Shown: positions 1 to 8,991 of the stretch, piece after piece
How positions within the stretch are numbered: position 1 is the stretch's first letter
Layout: each line of letters begins with the position of its first letter
From: Candidatus Saccharimonadota bacterium
GTDB lineage: Bacteria; Patescibacteriota; Saccharimonadia; Saccharimonadales; UBA4665
DNA length: 64,000 nt
Direction of reading: 5' to 3'
NCBI GenBank assembly: GCA_002746885.1
Contig: PDRS01000006.1
Coordinates: forward strand, 62,001 to 126,000
Position numbers and translations under genes: made by a program
Notes under the pieces: model-generated
Database searches by the model: none
What the model saw: the letters and a program-made list of their open reading frames with translations, nothing else
Told to the model about the DNA's origin: nothing

Positions 1-570
1 ATGAGCGATAAGCCCAAAGTTATAAAAACCGTGCAAAAACACCACCGCGCCTAACGCAACAGCAACATGCCATAGCGGCTTACGCTTCAGTTTTGCCTTG
101 GCTAAATAATACCCAGGTATCGCCGTCAGAGCAGCATGGAAGAACGGCATGAGAATGAGCCGCCCAACTCCCGCACCCGTGCCCTGGCCAAGCGTATAAA
201 GTATGTTTTCAGGCAAACCAAAACCTATTCCAGCTAGAGCAAAGTAGAGTATGCCGTCTGTGTGTTCGTTGAAATATCGTTTTTTGTAAAGAAAAAACGC
301 AAGCGGGACAAATTTACACACCTCTTCGATAAGGCCTATTCCGAACATAATTCCCGCTCTTGACGCATTCGATGCAGCACTGTCTTGCAGGTCAGCGAGA
401 TTACCCGGAAGAAATTTCTCAAAAACAATTGCCACTATCATCGCCGCAAAACCGAAGCCAGCGGCCGCCCAAAGCATCTCAATCGGTTCGCGCTCACCCC
501 TGTCCTTCGATTGCAAATACCACACAAGGAATGCCGCTAGCCCGAAAAATAGCAATATAGTTATGAGCAT
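1..570 (-). CDS. PrsW-family intramembrane protease, partial (C-terminus outside window)
   Basis: The minus-strand frame is open from ATG at 570 to the window edge (190 codons). It has several hydrophobic segments and the PrsW family signature: an EE-x-x-K-F motif in the phrase GLIEEVCKFVPL, a GIGFGLPEN block, and a conserved His in FFHAALTAIPGY. PrsW proteases are membrane-embedded glutamic-type proteases, known from regulated cleavage of anti-sigma factors and related targets. The family call rests on these motifs; the substrate is unknown. No strong ribosome site or -10 box is seen at the start. Confidence 0.8.
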   Translation of the reverse strand, partial: MLITILLFFGLAAFLVWYLQSKDRGEREPIEMLWAAAGFGFAAMIVAIVFEKFLPGNLADLQDSAASNASRAGIMFGIGLIEEVCKFVPLAFFLYKKRYFNEHTDGILYFALAGIGFGLPENILYTLGQGTGAGVGRLILMPFFHAALTAIPGYYLAKAKLKRKPLWHVAVALGAVVFLHGFYNFGLIAH

Positions 571-657
571 TACCTTACATCCCCACACATCTTTACAGCG
601 TTCTTAATTCTCCGTCACCGCAACATACAGTATCCTGTGCAAGCCTGATTTGCAAGC

Positions 658-1653
658 TTAACGTACTGCACGAACAACTACCCTCTGGGTTAGGTTAAAC
701 GTTCCTGGCACTTGATTTCCTGCGCACGTAATAAGGCTTAACCCCGGTCGGCTTGTATCGGCCGAGACAAGTAATGCGCTCATGTCTACCTGGGCGACAT
801 CAAGCACCTTCACATCAACCACTGAGTATGTAAAAACTTGGCCGTCGCCGCGCTCAATCGTAATCGCGTCGCCGCTCGTAAGTTTTGTCAGGTCATGAAA
901 TATGCCGCGCGTTCCGCCTATACCAGAATGCCCATCCACAAGCATTGCGCCATTTTCGCCAGGGCGCGAAGAAGCGTTATACCAACCCGCATCGTATATG
1001 CCGCGCGGAGCTTTTAGTTCATTGTGTTCATCTACCCCCATAGACAATATGCGTGCATGAACATTGAGCTTAGGTATGTCAATATATCGCGGATTGACAG
1101 GCGCAACCGAATACGCGCGCACTACTGAGGGCGCTGGTTTTTCCGTAGACGGCGGGACGGTTTCGTCAGTATTGCCTTCGTCGGTCGCACCCTGCACTGC
1201 TTGCGTTTGCAGCGCTTCTACCTGTACCGCAACCTGTTTGTTGGCGCGCAAACCGCCTAACCCCGCGTATAAACCAAGCCCAAAAACCACTATCGCCCCA
1301 GCGTATAGCATGTTCTGGCGATGCAAAACCCGTCTGAGCCGCTGGTTTCGCCGCTTACTGCGAGCTGGCCGCGGCTGAATAGTTGCTGGCTGTTGCGTCA
1401 AGCGCGGTTTTATATGATTACGCTGGTGCACAGACAAGGCAGGACTCGGCGGTTTTATGTCCATAAAAACTGGTTTGCGGCAATGTTTTTCGGACGTTCG
1501 CCGAACCACTTGCAGCGACGAACGCTGTCGCGCGCCCATACTACCCTGTTCAACACGCTGTACTGTACGACGTTCATAGCTGGCGCTACGCTGCGTGTAG
1601 CGCTGCGTGCCAGAAAAAACTTGGTTGTCGAGTGTCAAACGCGCACGTGACAT
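658..1653 (-). CDS. Sortase (class E/F-like) with long Arg-rich N-terminus
   Basis: 331 residues. The first ~110 residues are strongly basic (Arg-rich) and probably cytoplasmic, followed by one membrane segment (about 114-134) and an extracellular sortase domain. The catalytic triad is visible: His242 in VDGHSGIGG, Cys310 in LITCAG, and Arg324 or Arg328 near the end. Sortases cut LPxTG-like sorting signals and join the protein to the cell wall. The gene starts 11 bases after the stop of a protein ending in an APDTG signal, so the two are probably co-transcribed as substrate and enzyme. The basic N-terminal extension is unusually long for a sortase. Confidence 0.9.
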   Translation of the reverse strand: MSRARLTLDNQVFSGTQRYTQRSASYERRTVQRVEQGSMGARQRSSLQVVRRTSEKHCRKPVFMDIKPPSPALSVHQRNHIKPRLTQQPATIQPRPARSKRRNQRLRRVLHRQNMLYAGAIVVFGLGLYAGLGGLRANKQVAVQVEALQTQAVQGATDEGNTDETVPPSTEKPAPSVVRAYSVAPVNPRYIDIPKLNVHARILSMGVDEHNELKAPRGIYDAGWYNASSRPGENGAMLVDGHSGIGGTRGIFHDLTKLTSGDAITIERGDGQVFTYSVVDVKVLDVAQVDMSALLVSADTSRPGLSLITCAGNQVPGTFNLTQRVVVRAVR

Positions 1654-1664
1654 AGCGCTATCCT

Positions 1665-3374
1665 CTATGTTCGCTTGCGGGTCTGTGCCCGAGCGGGAGC
1701 CAGACGACTTCTGCGGGCCAACCCAACGAGGAGCAACGCCGCTGCCGCTGCAACGCCGATTGTCAGTAATGGATTTGTCGTGAGAAGCGCAAAACCAGTA
1801 TCTGGCGCTGTTGGTTGATTTTGCACGGTGAGCACAACGTCATTTCCCGTTCCGCCGACGTAACTAATCCGAAACACAATCCCATTTTGTTCAAAGGTCG
1901 CGCCTTCCGGCAAGTCCTTAAACGTACCAAAAATGGCGTTCGGACCGGTGTTGTCTATGATAGTAAATGATTGGCCTTGCTGCGGTGTGTAGCCATTGAA
2001 CCGAGAAGTAAGAATCGTTGCCGTAGGCGTCGTGCTGAAATTGACAGATGGATCTGCCGTTGCACTGGTTACCCGAATTTGATCATATCCACTACACGGG
2101 TCTGTTCCGCCCAATTCGAACTCGTACTCACCAGAAAGTGTCAGCGTGTCTGTTGTCACGCAGCCTGGGCTATGCCCTGGAGCAATTGAACCGCCCTCCA
2201 GCACGAGCAAAGACCCGGTCACGGTTCCAGTACCCTTAAGTTTTCCGCCAGCAAGAACCGTAACACCCGCACGCTCACCGTCAAGAACGGTCGTTTCATT
2301 CGGCACCACACTAATGTGTTCGCTTGTTTTGTCGGTGATGGTGGTAGTTTTTACGGGATTAGTTTGCTGCCCACTCGGTGTCGCCGATGAGTTAGCCGTT
2401 GCGTTGTTTGTGAATGTACCCGTCGAGGTAGCGGTTTTTCCGAGCGTCTTACCAGCGCCAGCTAGCGTACCCGTAAAATTGACATTCGTCTTAGAGCCAA
2501 CCGCAACATATGCATCTGACGCTAAGGTAACTGCACTCGACCACGTTCTGTTTGAATCGAGCGCTTCGTAGGTATTCGGGTCAGTGTCAGGATCAAAAAA
2601 GACTGTAGGTTTTTCGCTACCCGTTCCTCCGCCAAGCGTCATAGGTTTCGCATAGTCTGCCAAGCTTATGGATGCGCCATTTTCGACCGTCACCGATGCG
2701 TATGACAGGCCAGAGAGGTCGTTCGAAACTGCTCCTACCCTCATGGTGCCAGCTCCACCAGAATTGTCTTGACACGTTGCGGTCGTGTAGCCCGCCGTAC
2801 CGAGCGGACTGGCGATAATGACGTTGTTTGCCGTGCTACCAGCTGTAAACGATTTAAATGCACGTCCGCTTCCAGTTATCGTCAAATCACCCGCAACAGT
2901 CGCTTTGTATTCCGTATAGCCAAGCGGTCCTGCTTGTATACTGAGATCACCTGCACCATTGACTTCCGTCGGCACTACTTTCACGATAGCTGGTGTACAC
3001 GTGTTCGCCCTTTCGATAGTTACCGCAGCACTGGCCGCAAAGTCAAGTCTATCCACTGTATACCAAGCGCCCGTTGAAGCACTGTCTTCGGCAACAGCAA
3101 CTAAGCCAGCTAAGTCAACGCCGAGGTCGTTTTCCAGCGCCGTCGTAGCGGTAGGCTGTTGCGCAAAGCGAATAACATCGTCCGCGAGCGGCGCGCCGCC
3201 GCCGCAGTCTGTCCAGTTTGCTGCCGTGCTAAATTTGTTGTCACCGCCACCGCCAGTCCAAGTACATGTCTGCCCCGCCGCGCTAGCGACACCAGTAACG
3301 CCTAGCGTAAGAAGCGATGAGAATGCGAGCAACATCGCGCTGCTACCAGAAAAAACGCGCCTGAAGTGTTTCAT
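1665..3374 (-). CDS. Sortase-anchored surface protein with beta-strand repeat character
   Basis: 569 residues. It has a signal peptide (basic start, hydrophobic run, cleavage near VASA-AG), then a low-charge Thr/Gly/Ala-rich body. That body resembles autotransporter-associated or S-layer-like beta-helical proteins (NKFSTAANW near the start; LEGGSIAPGHSPG in the second half). The C-terminus has APDTG, a hydrophobic stretch and a basic tail, the layout of a cell-wall sorting signal. A ribosome site AAAGGA precedes ATG 3374. It directly precedes the sortase gene, which suggests a dedicated pair. Role probably surface coat or adhesion; not recognised more precisely. Confidence 0.75.
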   Translation of the reverse strand: MKHFRRVFSGSSAMLLAFSSLLTLGVTGVASAAGQTCTWTGGGGDNKFSTAANWTDCGGGAPLADDVIRFAQQPTATTALENDLGVDLAGLVAVAEDSASTGAWYTVDRLDFAASAAVTIERANTCTPAIVKVVPTEVNGAGDLSIQAGPLGYTEYKATVAGDLTITGSGRAFKSFTAGSTANNVIIASPLGTAGYTTATCQDNSGGAGTMRVGAVSNDLSGLSYASVTVENGASISLADYAKPMTLGGGTGSEKPTVFFDPDTDPNTYEALDSNRTWSSAVTLASDAYVAVGSKTNVNFTGTLAGAGKTLGKTATSTGTFTNNATANSSATPSGQQTNPVKTTTITDKTSEHISVVPNETTVLDGERAGVTVLAGGKLKGTGTVTGSLLVLEGGSIAPGHSPGCVTTDTLTLSGEYEFELGGTDPCSGYDQIRVTSATADPSVNFSTTPTATILTSRFNGYTPQQGQSFTIIDNTGPNAIFGTFKDLPEGATFEQNGIVFRISYVGGTGNDVVLTVQNQPTAPDTGFALLTTNPLLTIGVAAAAALLLVGLARRSRLAPARAQTRKRT

Positions 3375-3456
3375 ATCTTTTCCTTTGTGTTTATTTCTTG
3401 TATTTATTTACAAAAGCCACCCCTAGTTATATCACATCATTTGACCTACCTGCAAG

Positions 3457-3849
3457 CTACTTTTTCTGGGTTGTGATGTGTACGGGAGCTCCGTAGTAAG
3501 GTAAGACAACCTGATCATTCTCGCCGTGAAGCAGTTTTTTCACACCAGTTGCAATCCATTCAGGCTCGCGCGCAGCAAGTACGGGAACGCCTAGACCTTG
3601 CGCTAGCGCATTTGCGACCGTCAGGCCGATACGCAATCCAGTGAAACTCCCCGGCCCCTGGAAAGCAAGGACACCGCCTAAATCCTGCCAGGTCATCTTT
3701 TGCTCCGTCAAAAGGGTGTATATTTTCGAATGGATTGTTTCCGCCAGCGCTCTGTGCGCCTGCCATTGCTCGTACGCGAGCTGTGTTTCGCCGTCGTACA
3801 ACCCCACTTCCGCAATAGGTTTGTCGGTACGGATCGTCAGAATAATCAT
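3457..3849 (-). CDS. tsaB: TsaB, short form (t6A tRNA modification)
   Basis: 130 residues from ATG 3849, which overlaps the tsaE stop in an ATGA junction; the longer frame to 3984 would run over tsaE and is rejected. TsaB supports TsaD in making threonylcarbamoyladenosine on ANN-decoding tRNAs. The N-terminal fold is visible, including the family phrase FQGPGSFTGLRIGLTVANALA. The protein is little more than half the usual ~230 residues: the second half is missing, leaving only a short tail. The tail reads cleanly to its stop, so I take it as a natural short form rather than a break. Confidence 0.85.
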   Translation of the reverse strand: MIILTIRTDKPIAEVGLYDGETQLAYEQWQAHRALAETIHSKIYTLLTEQKMTWQDLGGVLAFQGPGSFTGLRIGLTVANALAQGLGVPVLAAREPEWIATGVKKLLHGENDQVVLPYYGAPVHITTQKK

Positions 3850-4325
3850 TGCTTTTCTCCCGCCAATAAATATGCAAGTTCTGGTGCGTACTGGCATGTG
3901 ATATCGCGGGTTTCGTCGCCAGTTTGCGCAATATGCAAGCTCAGGCGTTGCTGCGGCAACACGTCTTGCACGATATCTCCCCACTCTATCACGACCACCG
4001 ATAGCGGGTCGTTGATAACCTCGCGCAGTTCTTCGGCTATGATGCCTGGTTCGTCTAACCGGTAGAAATCGAAGTGCACTATAGTGTATTTTGAGGCGCG
4101 ATATTCGCGGCTAATGGTAAATGTAGGGCTTGCTACGGCGTCGGTACTTCCTGCCCCGCGCGCTAACCCGCGCACAAATGTCGTTTTGCCGCCACCCAAG
4201 TCGCTCAGCAGCTCAAGCACCTCGCCGCCCTTTAGCCGCGCGCCTACTCGTTCGCCCAGCGCCTCAGTGTCGGCGGAGCTTGTGGATTGCATTTGCCACG
4301 TCTTTTCGGTACACATATGCTCCAT
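3846..4325 (-). CDS. tsaE: TsaE, tRNA threonylcarbamoyladenosine ATPase
   Basis: 159 residues. P-loop ATPase of the t6A pathway that works with TsaB and TsaD. Visible are the Walker A region SDLGGGKTTFVRGLARG, the PTFTISREY block and HFDFYRL, all typical of TsaE/YjeE. It is translationally coupled to tsaB through a 4-base overlap. Its 5' end overlaps the upstream surface-protein gene by about 60 bases; an internal Met at 4292 would shorten but not remove the overlap. tsaD is not in this window. Confidence 0.9.
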   Translation of the reverse strand: MEHMCTEKTWQMQSTSSADTEALGERVGARLKGGEVLELLSDLGGGKTTFVRGLARGAGSTDAVASPTFTISREYRASKYTIVHFDFYRLDEPGIIAEELREVINDPLSVVVIEWGDIVQDVLPQQRLSLHIAQTGDETRDITCQYAPELAYLLAGEKQ

Positions 4326-5652
4326 ATCCTAGCGCGCAACTTACCACGAGGGCAAGTGCGAGCGGATGCACAGCGGTTGGTTTTGGCGGCGTATCTGCTC
4401 GATACGCAGTCGAAGCAGCTGTTTTTGCCGTGCTTTTTTGACTTTTTTCTTTCGTTTTTTTGGCTTTCGCCTTACGCGTTTTTGCTTTTTTAGTTTTGGC
4501 TGACTTGACAACTTTTTTACTACCGGTCGCAGCAAGTTTGGCTGGTTGCGCTATGACATTCGTAGTACCTGGCGTCGACTTTGTCGTCCAGTACCATGCT
4601 CCGTTTGCAAGCGCCCACGACCGGCCATCAGGCGCAGACTCGTACGGATCTGATCGCGCCACAACCGTGCCCGCTTTATCGAGCAATACCACTTGCCCGC
4701 CATTGTTACTCATGCTTGCTTTTGTTTGACTCGCATAAAACGTATGGAACTGTTTTGGTGGAATATTCACTCCGGGCGGAAATATATATGAATGTTTGGC
4801 AGCCAACCCTGTTTGCAGCGTAAAACCGGCGAGATAAAACGGCGTGTCGTTCGAGTTGTACAGTTCGATATATTCGTCGGTGCTGTCGGTGCCAGTGCCG
4901 GCGGGATTTGGCAGTAGTTCGGTAATGAGCGGCGGTGCAAGCCCCGTATTATCGCCTGCCACGTCAGCTTCGTCGGGATCCGCCTCAGCATCATCGACAC
5001 TTTCTATAATAGCCAGCGGTTTTACTGCGCTTTGCGACCAATCTACGGTATCTGCATCTGCGTCTGCAACGGGAGCAAGCTGAAGCGTACAGCCTACGAG
5101 ATTTCCGACGCGCCAAGGTTGCGAGAGAGACGGATCGTGGTACCACACCGCATAGCTCATGTCATCTGTTTCTGCGCGAATATCTAGGTCGGCCGTTGTC
5201 GCGCTACTTGCGCTTGACTTTGCCCAGTTAACACTATCGACAGTGGTAAATGTACTGGTCAAGCCATCGCTCGCGAGATGACGAACAACAAATGTACCCC
5301 TCGTGTCTGCCAGCGAAGGCGAAAGTTTTGTCGTCATAACTGCGTCGCAAGTTGCGCCGCCGTCACTCGTCAAAAGCACCGCCTGACCAGCGGCAAGATC
5401 GTACGCAGGCAGCTGCTGAGTCGGTACGATTGCATGCGGATTTGCGGCTTCATCGCCCTTGTAACCAATCCAATACTCACTCAGATCCGAAATGTCCGCC
5501 GCAGCTTGCAGTACAACGAGTTCATCGCCCGTTATTTTTATTTCGCGTATAAAAAGTTCTGGAAACACCTCAGCCTTCGCTTGCGAACCGTACGACATAA
5601 GGCTCAATGCAAGCACAATCCCCACCCTGAGGACGTTTCTCAGGAATGTCAT
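4264..5652 (-). CDS. Lamin-tail-domain surface protein with Lys-rich stalk
   Basis: 462 residues. It has a signal peptide (cleavage near SQAKA), an N-terminal lamin-tail-like module, and a second clear lamin tail domain around residues 235-360 (phrases ITELLPNPAGTGTDSTDEY and GGQVVLLDKAGTVVARSDP). A Lys/Ala/Thr-rich linker follows, then one C-terminal membrane segment and a basic tail. Lamin tail domains in bacterial exported proteins are usually linked to surface attachment or exported nucleases. An LAATG motif occurs but lies ~70 residues before the membrane segment, so it is not called a sorting signal. A TACACT box ends 10 bases upstream of the ATG. Confidence 0.75.
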   Translation of the reverse strand: MTFLRNVLRVGIVLALSLMSYGSQAKAEVFPELFIREIKITGDELVVLQAAADISDLSEYWIGYKGDEAANPHAIVPTQQLPAYDLAAGQAVLLTSDGGATCDAVMTTKLSPSLADTRGTFVVRHLASDGLTSTFTTVDSVNWAKSSASSATTADLDIRAETDDMSYAVWYHDPSLSQPWRVGNLVGCTLQLAPVADADADTVDWSQSAVKPLAIIESVDDAEADPDEADVAGDNTGLAPPLITELLPNPAGTGTDSTDEYIELYNSNDTPFYLAGFTLQTGLAAKHSYIFPPGVNIPPKQFHTFYASQTKASMSNNGGQVVLLDKAGTVVARSDPYESAPDGRSWALANGAWYWTTKSTPGTTNVIAQPAKLAATGSKKVVKSAKTKKAKTRKAKAKKTKEKSQKSTAKTAASTAYRADTPPKPTAVHPLALALVVSCALGYGAYVYRKDVANAIHKLRRH

Positions 5653-5877
5653 GATTGCTGCAAGTGTATGCCTCTCGGAAATCTAATTGCAAGCACAGCC
5701 ATAATAAAAAATGTTTGTTTTTTACAACACTAATATTGCTCGTCGCGCTTACCCGTATGCTCTTCGTATCCATTTACCCTATCGCGCCGGTTATTTGCGC
5801 GTATTATAGCCCCGCTGCACTACTTACGCTTGCTGCAATCGCGTAAAATAACTGTTTTGCTTGTTTGTGTTGGCCAG

Positions 5878-5883
5878 TATAAT
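5878..5883 (+). promoter_or_regulatory. -10 box (TATAAT), leaderless start
   Basis: TATAAT lies with its last base 8 positions before ATG 5891. Transcription would begin within one base of that ATG. It overlaps the alternative ATG at 5882, which argues against that start. Confidence 0.6.
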
Positions 5884-5890
5884 GAAGGTT

Positions 5891-6406
5891 ATGCTAAAAC
5901 TCAGTAGCAACTTCGTCAACAAGCCAGTCATGAGCCTACGCACGGGACAGCGAGTTGCCACAACACGTGCGGCAATCTTTAATCCGAACAACCTTAAGAT
6001 AGAAGGCTTCTATTGCACAGATGCACTGAGCCGTAAAACATTGGTTCTCGTGTACCAAGACATACGAGATGTCATTCCACAAGGACTTGTTGTGGATGAT
6101 CACGACGTACTCGTCGAGCCGCACGTGCTTGTACGACTGAAGAAGGTTATGGATATTGGTTTTGAGCTCATTGGTAAGCGAGTGGTCACTCTGAGCAAAC
6201 AGCGTCTCGGCAGAGTAACTGATTATTCTGTCGAAGTAGAAACAATGTACGTACAGAAAATATATGTTTCGCAAGGTCTGCTCAAAGGCCTCGCTAAAGG
6301 CAGTTTGTCGATAAACCGCTCATACATCAATGAAATCACCGACAAAAAGATCATCGTTAACGATCTCTTGAAAGGCACAACCGTCCCCTCTGGCGCTATG
6401 GCGTAG
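5891..6406 (+). CDS. PRC-barrel domain protein
   Basis: 171 residues from ATG 5891. Two PRC-barrel-like halves can be seen: the first with KPVMSLRTGQRVATTRAAIFN, the second with GFELIGKRVVTLSKQRLGRV. Small all-beta PRC-barrel domains occur in ribosome maturation and in photosynthetic reaction centres; in this setting the role is unknown. There is no signal peptide or membrane segment. The start was chosen because the only promoter-like box ends 8 bases upstream of it. It stands alone on the plus strand between two minus-strand groups. Confidence 0.65.
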   Translation: MLKLSSNFVNKPVMSLRTGQRVATTRAAIFNPNNLKIEGFYCTDALSRKTLVLVYQDIRDVIPQGLVVDDHDVLVEPHVLVRLKKVMDIGFELIGKRVVTLSKQRLGRVTDYSVEVETMYVQKIYVSQGLLKGLAKGSLSINRSYINEITDKKIIVNDLLKGTTVPSGAMA

Positions 6407-6555
6407 GCACACCTACGGCGTTCCTTGGTGATTTTTTGCGTCATATCGCTCAGGTTCTTTCTGGCGAATAAATCTCATCGTTCCGAAAATAACGTCGCAA
6501 GCACGTGTAAACCGCTCCTCTTGCGAAGCGCACGCGGCCGTACAGAACAGCCCGC

Positions 6556-7155
6556 CTAGTCCACTGCCATTACAGCTTTGATGTCGCCGTATGAAAATCC
6601 TTGGCGAGCGAGGTAAGCTATAAGCTTTTGATCGTCCTGGTAGCGAGTTTGTTTGCGTTTTTTGGCAATGAGCATGCGCAGCATTTCGCAATCATCGGTT
6701 TTGCCTTCGCTGAGAAGCGCCGCGATGATATCGTCACTCACTTTCTTTTGACGTAGTTCGAGGCGTAGCCGCTGCGTACTTGAGGAGCGAAGCATGCGCC
6801 GGTTGTCTATCCAGCGCCGCGCAAATTCCCAGTCATCAACTAAGCCCAGTTTTCGCAGCTTTGGGAGGACAGTCCTCCCAAACTCGTCGGGATAGCCCTT
6901 GCGGCGAAAGTAATCGAGTAGCTCGCCTTCACTGCGCATGCGCCGCGCAATATAGGCAAGAGTCAGCGCATAAGCTTTGTCGGTCTCGGCCTGTCGTTTC
7001 GCCTCGGCTAACTCTGCCGAGGAGAGTGTTTGCCCTACGGCGTATTGCGCCGCCAGTAAGCTTTCGGCACGCAAACTAAACGCATACACGCCATCGACAA
7101 ATATGGAGTATCGCCCCTCTTGTCTTATCTGCTGTTTAATGTCTGTTATTTTCAT
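6556..7155 (-). CDS. recX: RecX regulator of RecA, with an embedded REP palindrome
   Basis: 199 residues of alpha-helical RecX repeats (RMRSEGELLDYFRRKGY, FARRWIDNRR). RecX binds RecA filaments and modulates strand exchange. It overlaps the NUDIX gene by 4 bases (ATGA), and recA lies just upstream, so recA-NUDIX-recX probably form one operon. Bases 6860-6882 are a 23-base palindrome identical to the core of the repeats flanking the transposase at 9 kb; here it encodes FGRTVLPK in frame without visibly changing the length of the RecX repeat. Confidence 0.9.
   Translation of the reverse strand: MKITDIKQQIRQEGRYSIFVDGVYAFSLRAESLLAAQYAVGQTLSSAELAEAKRQAETDKAYALTLAYIARRMRSEGELLDYFRRKGYPDEFGRTVLPKLRKLGLVDDWEFARRWIDNRRMLRSSSTQRLRLELRQKKVSDDIIAALLSEGKTDDCEMLRMLIAKKRKQTRYQDDQKLIAYLARQGFSYGDIKAVMAVD
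6860..6882. repeat. REP-like palindrome inside recX
   Basis: Arms TTTGGGAGGAC and GTCCTCCCAAA are perfectly complementary around one base. The whole 23-base unit is identical to the centre of the palindrome at 8954-8984 next to the RAYT transposase. Confidence 0.85.
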
Positions 7156-7706
7156 AAGTACCGTCGCAACTGCGCGAATAGTTGTATGAAATAAGCGTCG
7201 TCATGCGGAACCAGCGTATCGCGCATAGCACACATTTTTTCGAGCGTTTCCAGCGTCACCCATTGCACGCTTTCAACTTCGTCCTCCTGGAGTTTCAGCG
7301 TATGATCACCGTGTAGCTCAACACCGTAGACAAACTGCAATTCATTTTCAATTGTTTTTGGCTGCAAAGATACCATATGCGCACGGTAGACAAAAAGCAG
7401 CTCCAGCTGCTCCCGAGACAAAGCCACACCGATCTCTTCGTACGTTTCGCGAATTGCTCCTTCCAGCATGCTTTCTCCGTACGCTGGATGTCCCGCCGCC
7501 GAAATATCCCAAAGGTTTGGCCAAGTTCGTTTTTTGGCCGAGCGGCGCTGTAGCATAACCTCAAGGACATTACCTTTTCGGCGCCAAATCCAGACATGCG
7601 CGGAGCCGTGCAGCGCCCCTCGAGCAGCTTCGTCCGTTGTCACTCTGCCAGCTACTTCTCCGTTTTCTTCATAGCCTTGCCAGTATTCAACTTCACCGCC
7701 ACTCAT
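7152..7706 (-). CDS. NUDIX hydrolase (isopentenyl-diphosphate isomerase-like subgroup)
   Basis: 184 residues. The NUDIX box is intact: a G-x5-E-x7-R-E-x-x-E-E-x-G-V pattern beginning at GHPAYGE and ending RETYEEIGV. Flanking features (HVWIWRRKGNVLEVMLQRRS, TWPNLWDISAAGH) match the NUDIX subgroup that includes isopentenyl-diphosphate isomerases. The substrate cannot be told from sequence; a house-cleaning pyrophosphatase is as likely as an isomerase. It sits between recA and recX and overlaps recX by 4 bases, so it is likely co-transcribed with them. Confidence 0.85.
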   Translation of the reverse strand: MSGGEVEYWQGYEENGEVAGRVTTDEAARGALHGSAHVWIWRRKGNVLEVMLQRRSAKKRTWPNLWDISAAGHPAYGESMLEGAIRETYEEIGVALSREQLELLFVYRAHMVSLQPKTIENELQFVYGVELHGDHTLKLQEDEVESVQWVTLETLEKMCAMRDTLVPHDDAYFIQLFAQLRRYL

Positions 7707-7800
7707 GGCTACAACCCTCCGTTTTCTTGCGGCATGCTTGTTTGCTCAGGTAAATTGGCAGGTGCGCCAGCGGGCGAAAGAGCTGCTTGTTTTGTCATAG

Positions 7801-8844
7801 CTATTCCTTTGTGGCGGCTTCGCGGACCTTGGCAGCAACTTCTTCTTGAATATTTGGCGTTTCCTCCAAATAGGTTTTGGCTGCTTCGCGACCTTGACCG
7901 ATTTTTGCGCCTCCGTAGGCGAACCAAGCGCCAGCCTTTTCAACGATGTTGTACGCTACCGCGAGGTCAAGAATATCGCCAGCTTTGGAGATCCCCTTGT
8001 TATACATGATGTCGAACTCAGCTTCACGAAATGGTGGGGCGATTTTGTTTTTCACGACTTTCACGCGAGCACGGTTGCCTATGACACTATCGGCAGTTTT
8101 GATCTGCGAAATGCGGCGTATATCCATGCGTACGCTAGCGTAGAATTTCAAAGCATTGCCGCCAGTTGTTGTTTCTGGGTTGCCAAACATAACGCCTATT
8201 TTCATGCGGATTTGGTTGATGAAAATGACCGTCGTTTTGCTGCGGTTAATAACCCCCGTGAGTTTGCGAAGCGCTTGACTCATAAGGCGCGCCTGCAAGC
8301 CCATGTGACTATCGCCCATGTCGCCCTCTATTTCGGCCCTCGGAACAAGTGCCGCGACCGAATCGACCACAATGAGATCGACCGCATTGCTACGCACGAG
8401 CGTTTCAGTGATTTCCAGCGCCTGCTCGCCATTATCTGGCTGGCTGAGCAGCAAGTTTTCCACGTCTACGCCAATACGCTTTGCGTATGACGGATCAAGC
8501 GCATGTTCGGCGTCGATGAACGCAGCCGTTCCGCCGCACTTCTGCACTTCGGCAATAGCATGAAGCGTCAACGTTGTTTTACCGCTCGATTCTGGGCCAT
8601 AGATTTCGACGATACGGCCTTTTGGAATACCGCCGCCAAGCGCCAAGTCGAGCGAAAGACTGCCAGTGGATGTTGTCTCGACGTCAGCCTCGTGAGCTTC
8701 ACCAAGTTTCATAATCGAACCTTTGCCAAACTGTTTCTCGATGGTCTCAAGCGCTAGACCAAGCGCTTTCGTTTTACCTTCGACTGCCGTTTTATTTTCT
8801 GCTGCCTTTGGCTCGTCTTTTGTCTTGTTTGCTGCTTTTGCCAT
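7801..8844 (-). CDS. recA: RecA recombinase
   Basis: 347 residues, full length. It forms ATP-dependent filaments on single-stranded DNA for homologous recombination and DNA-damage signalling. Walker A GPESSGKT is at residues 83-90, Walker B ends in [10 protein letters not shown] (Asp161), and the L2/C-terminal core blocks are intact ([29 protein letters not shown]). The N-terminus is Lys/Ala-rich. A ribosome site AAAGGA precedes ATG, so unlike many core genes here recA keeps a 5' leader. First gene of the probable recA-NUDIX-recX group. Confidence 0.98.
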   Translation of the reverse strand: MAKAANKTKDEPKAAENKTAVEGKTKALGLALETIEKQFGKGSIMKLGEAHEADVETTSTGSLSLDLALGGGIPKGRIVEIYGPESSGKTTLTLHAIAEVQKCGGTAAFIDAEHALDPSYAKRIGVDVENLLLSQPDNGEQALEITETLVRSNAVDLIVVDSVAALVPRAEIEGDMGDSHMGLQARLMSQALRKLTGVINRSKTTVIFINQIRMKIGVMFGNPETTTGGNALKFYASVRMDIRRISQIKTADSVIGNRARVKVVKNKIAPPFREAEFDIMYNKGISKAGDILDLAVAYNIVEKAGAWFAYGGAKIGQGREAAKTYLEETPNIQEEVAAKVREAATKE

Positions 8845-8953
8845 TGGTATTCCTTTCGTCGTTTGCGTCTACGGCCACCTCGGCGGCAACCTGAAGCCCC
8901 TATATTTGTACAGGTGAGCCTACACCCCATCCGCTCGTATTGCAAGCTCATTT

Positions 8954-8984
8954 CCATTTTGGGAGGACAGTCCTCCCAAAATGG
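8954..8984. repeat. REP-like palindrome, downstream of RAYT
   Basis: Two perfectly complementary 15-base arms (CCATTTTGGGAGGAC and its complement) surround one base. It begins 8 bases past the stop of the RAYT transposase. It could also act as a transcription stop, but no long T-run follows the stem beyond its own arms. Confidence 0.85.
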
Positions 8985-8991
8985 TTTTTAC

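Noticed and set aside
3849..3984. Upstream extension of tsaB to 3984
   Set aside because: It would overlap tsaE by ~140 bases; the ATG at 3849 gives the TsaB start (MIILTIRTDK) and an ATGA junction.
4264..5652. LAATG motif in the lamin-tail protein as a sorting signal
   Set aside because: It lies ~70 residues before the membrane segment, with a Lys-rich stalk between, unlike a true sorting signal.
6413..6691. 92-codon minus-strand frame overlapping the end of recX
   Set aside because: Out-of-frame shadow of recX with no family resemblance, no ribosome site and no promoter.
8954..8984. Palindrome downstream of RAYT as an ordinary terminator
   Set aside because: The same unit occurs inside recX and on the other side of RAYT, so it is better explained as a REP element; a terminator side-effect remains possible.
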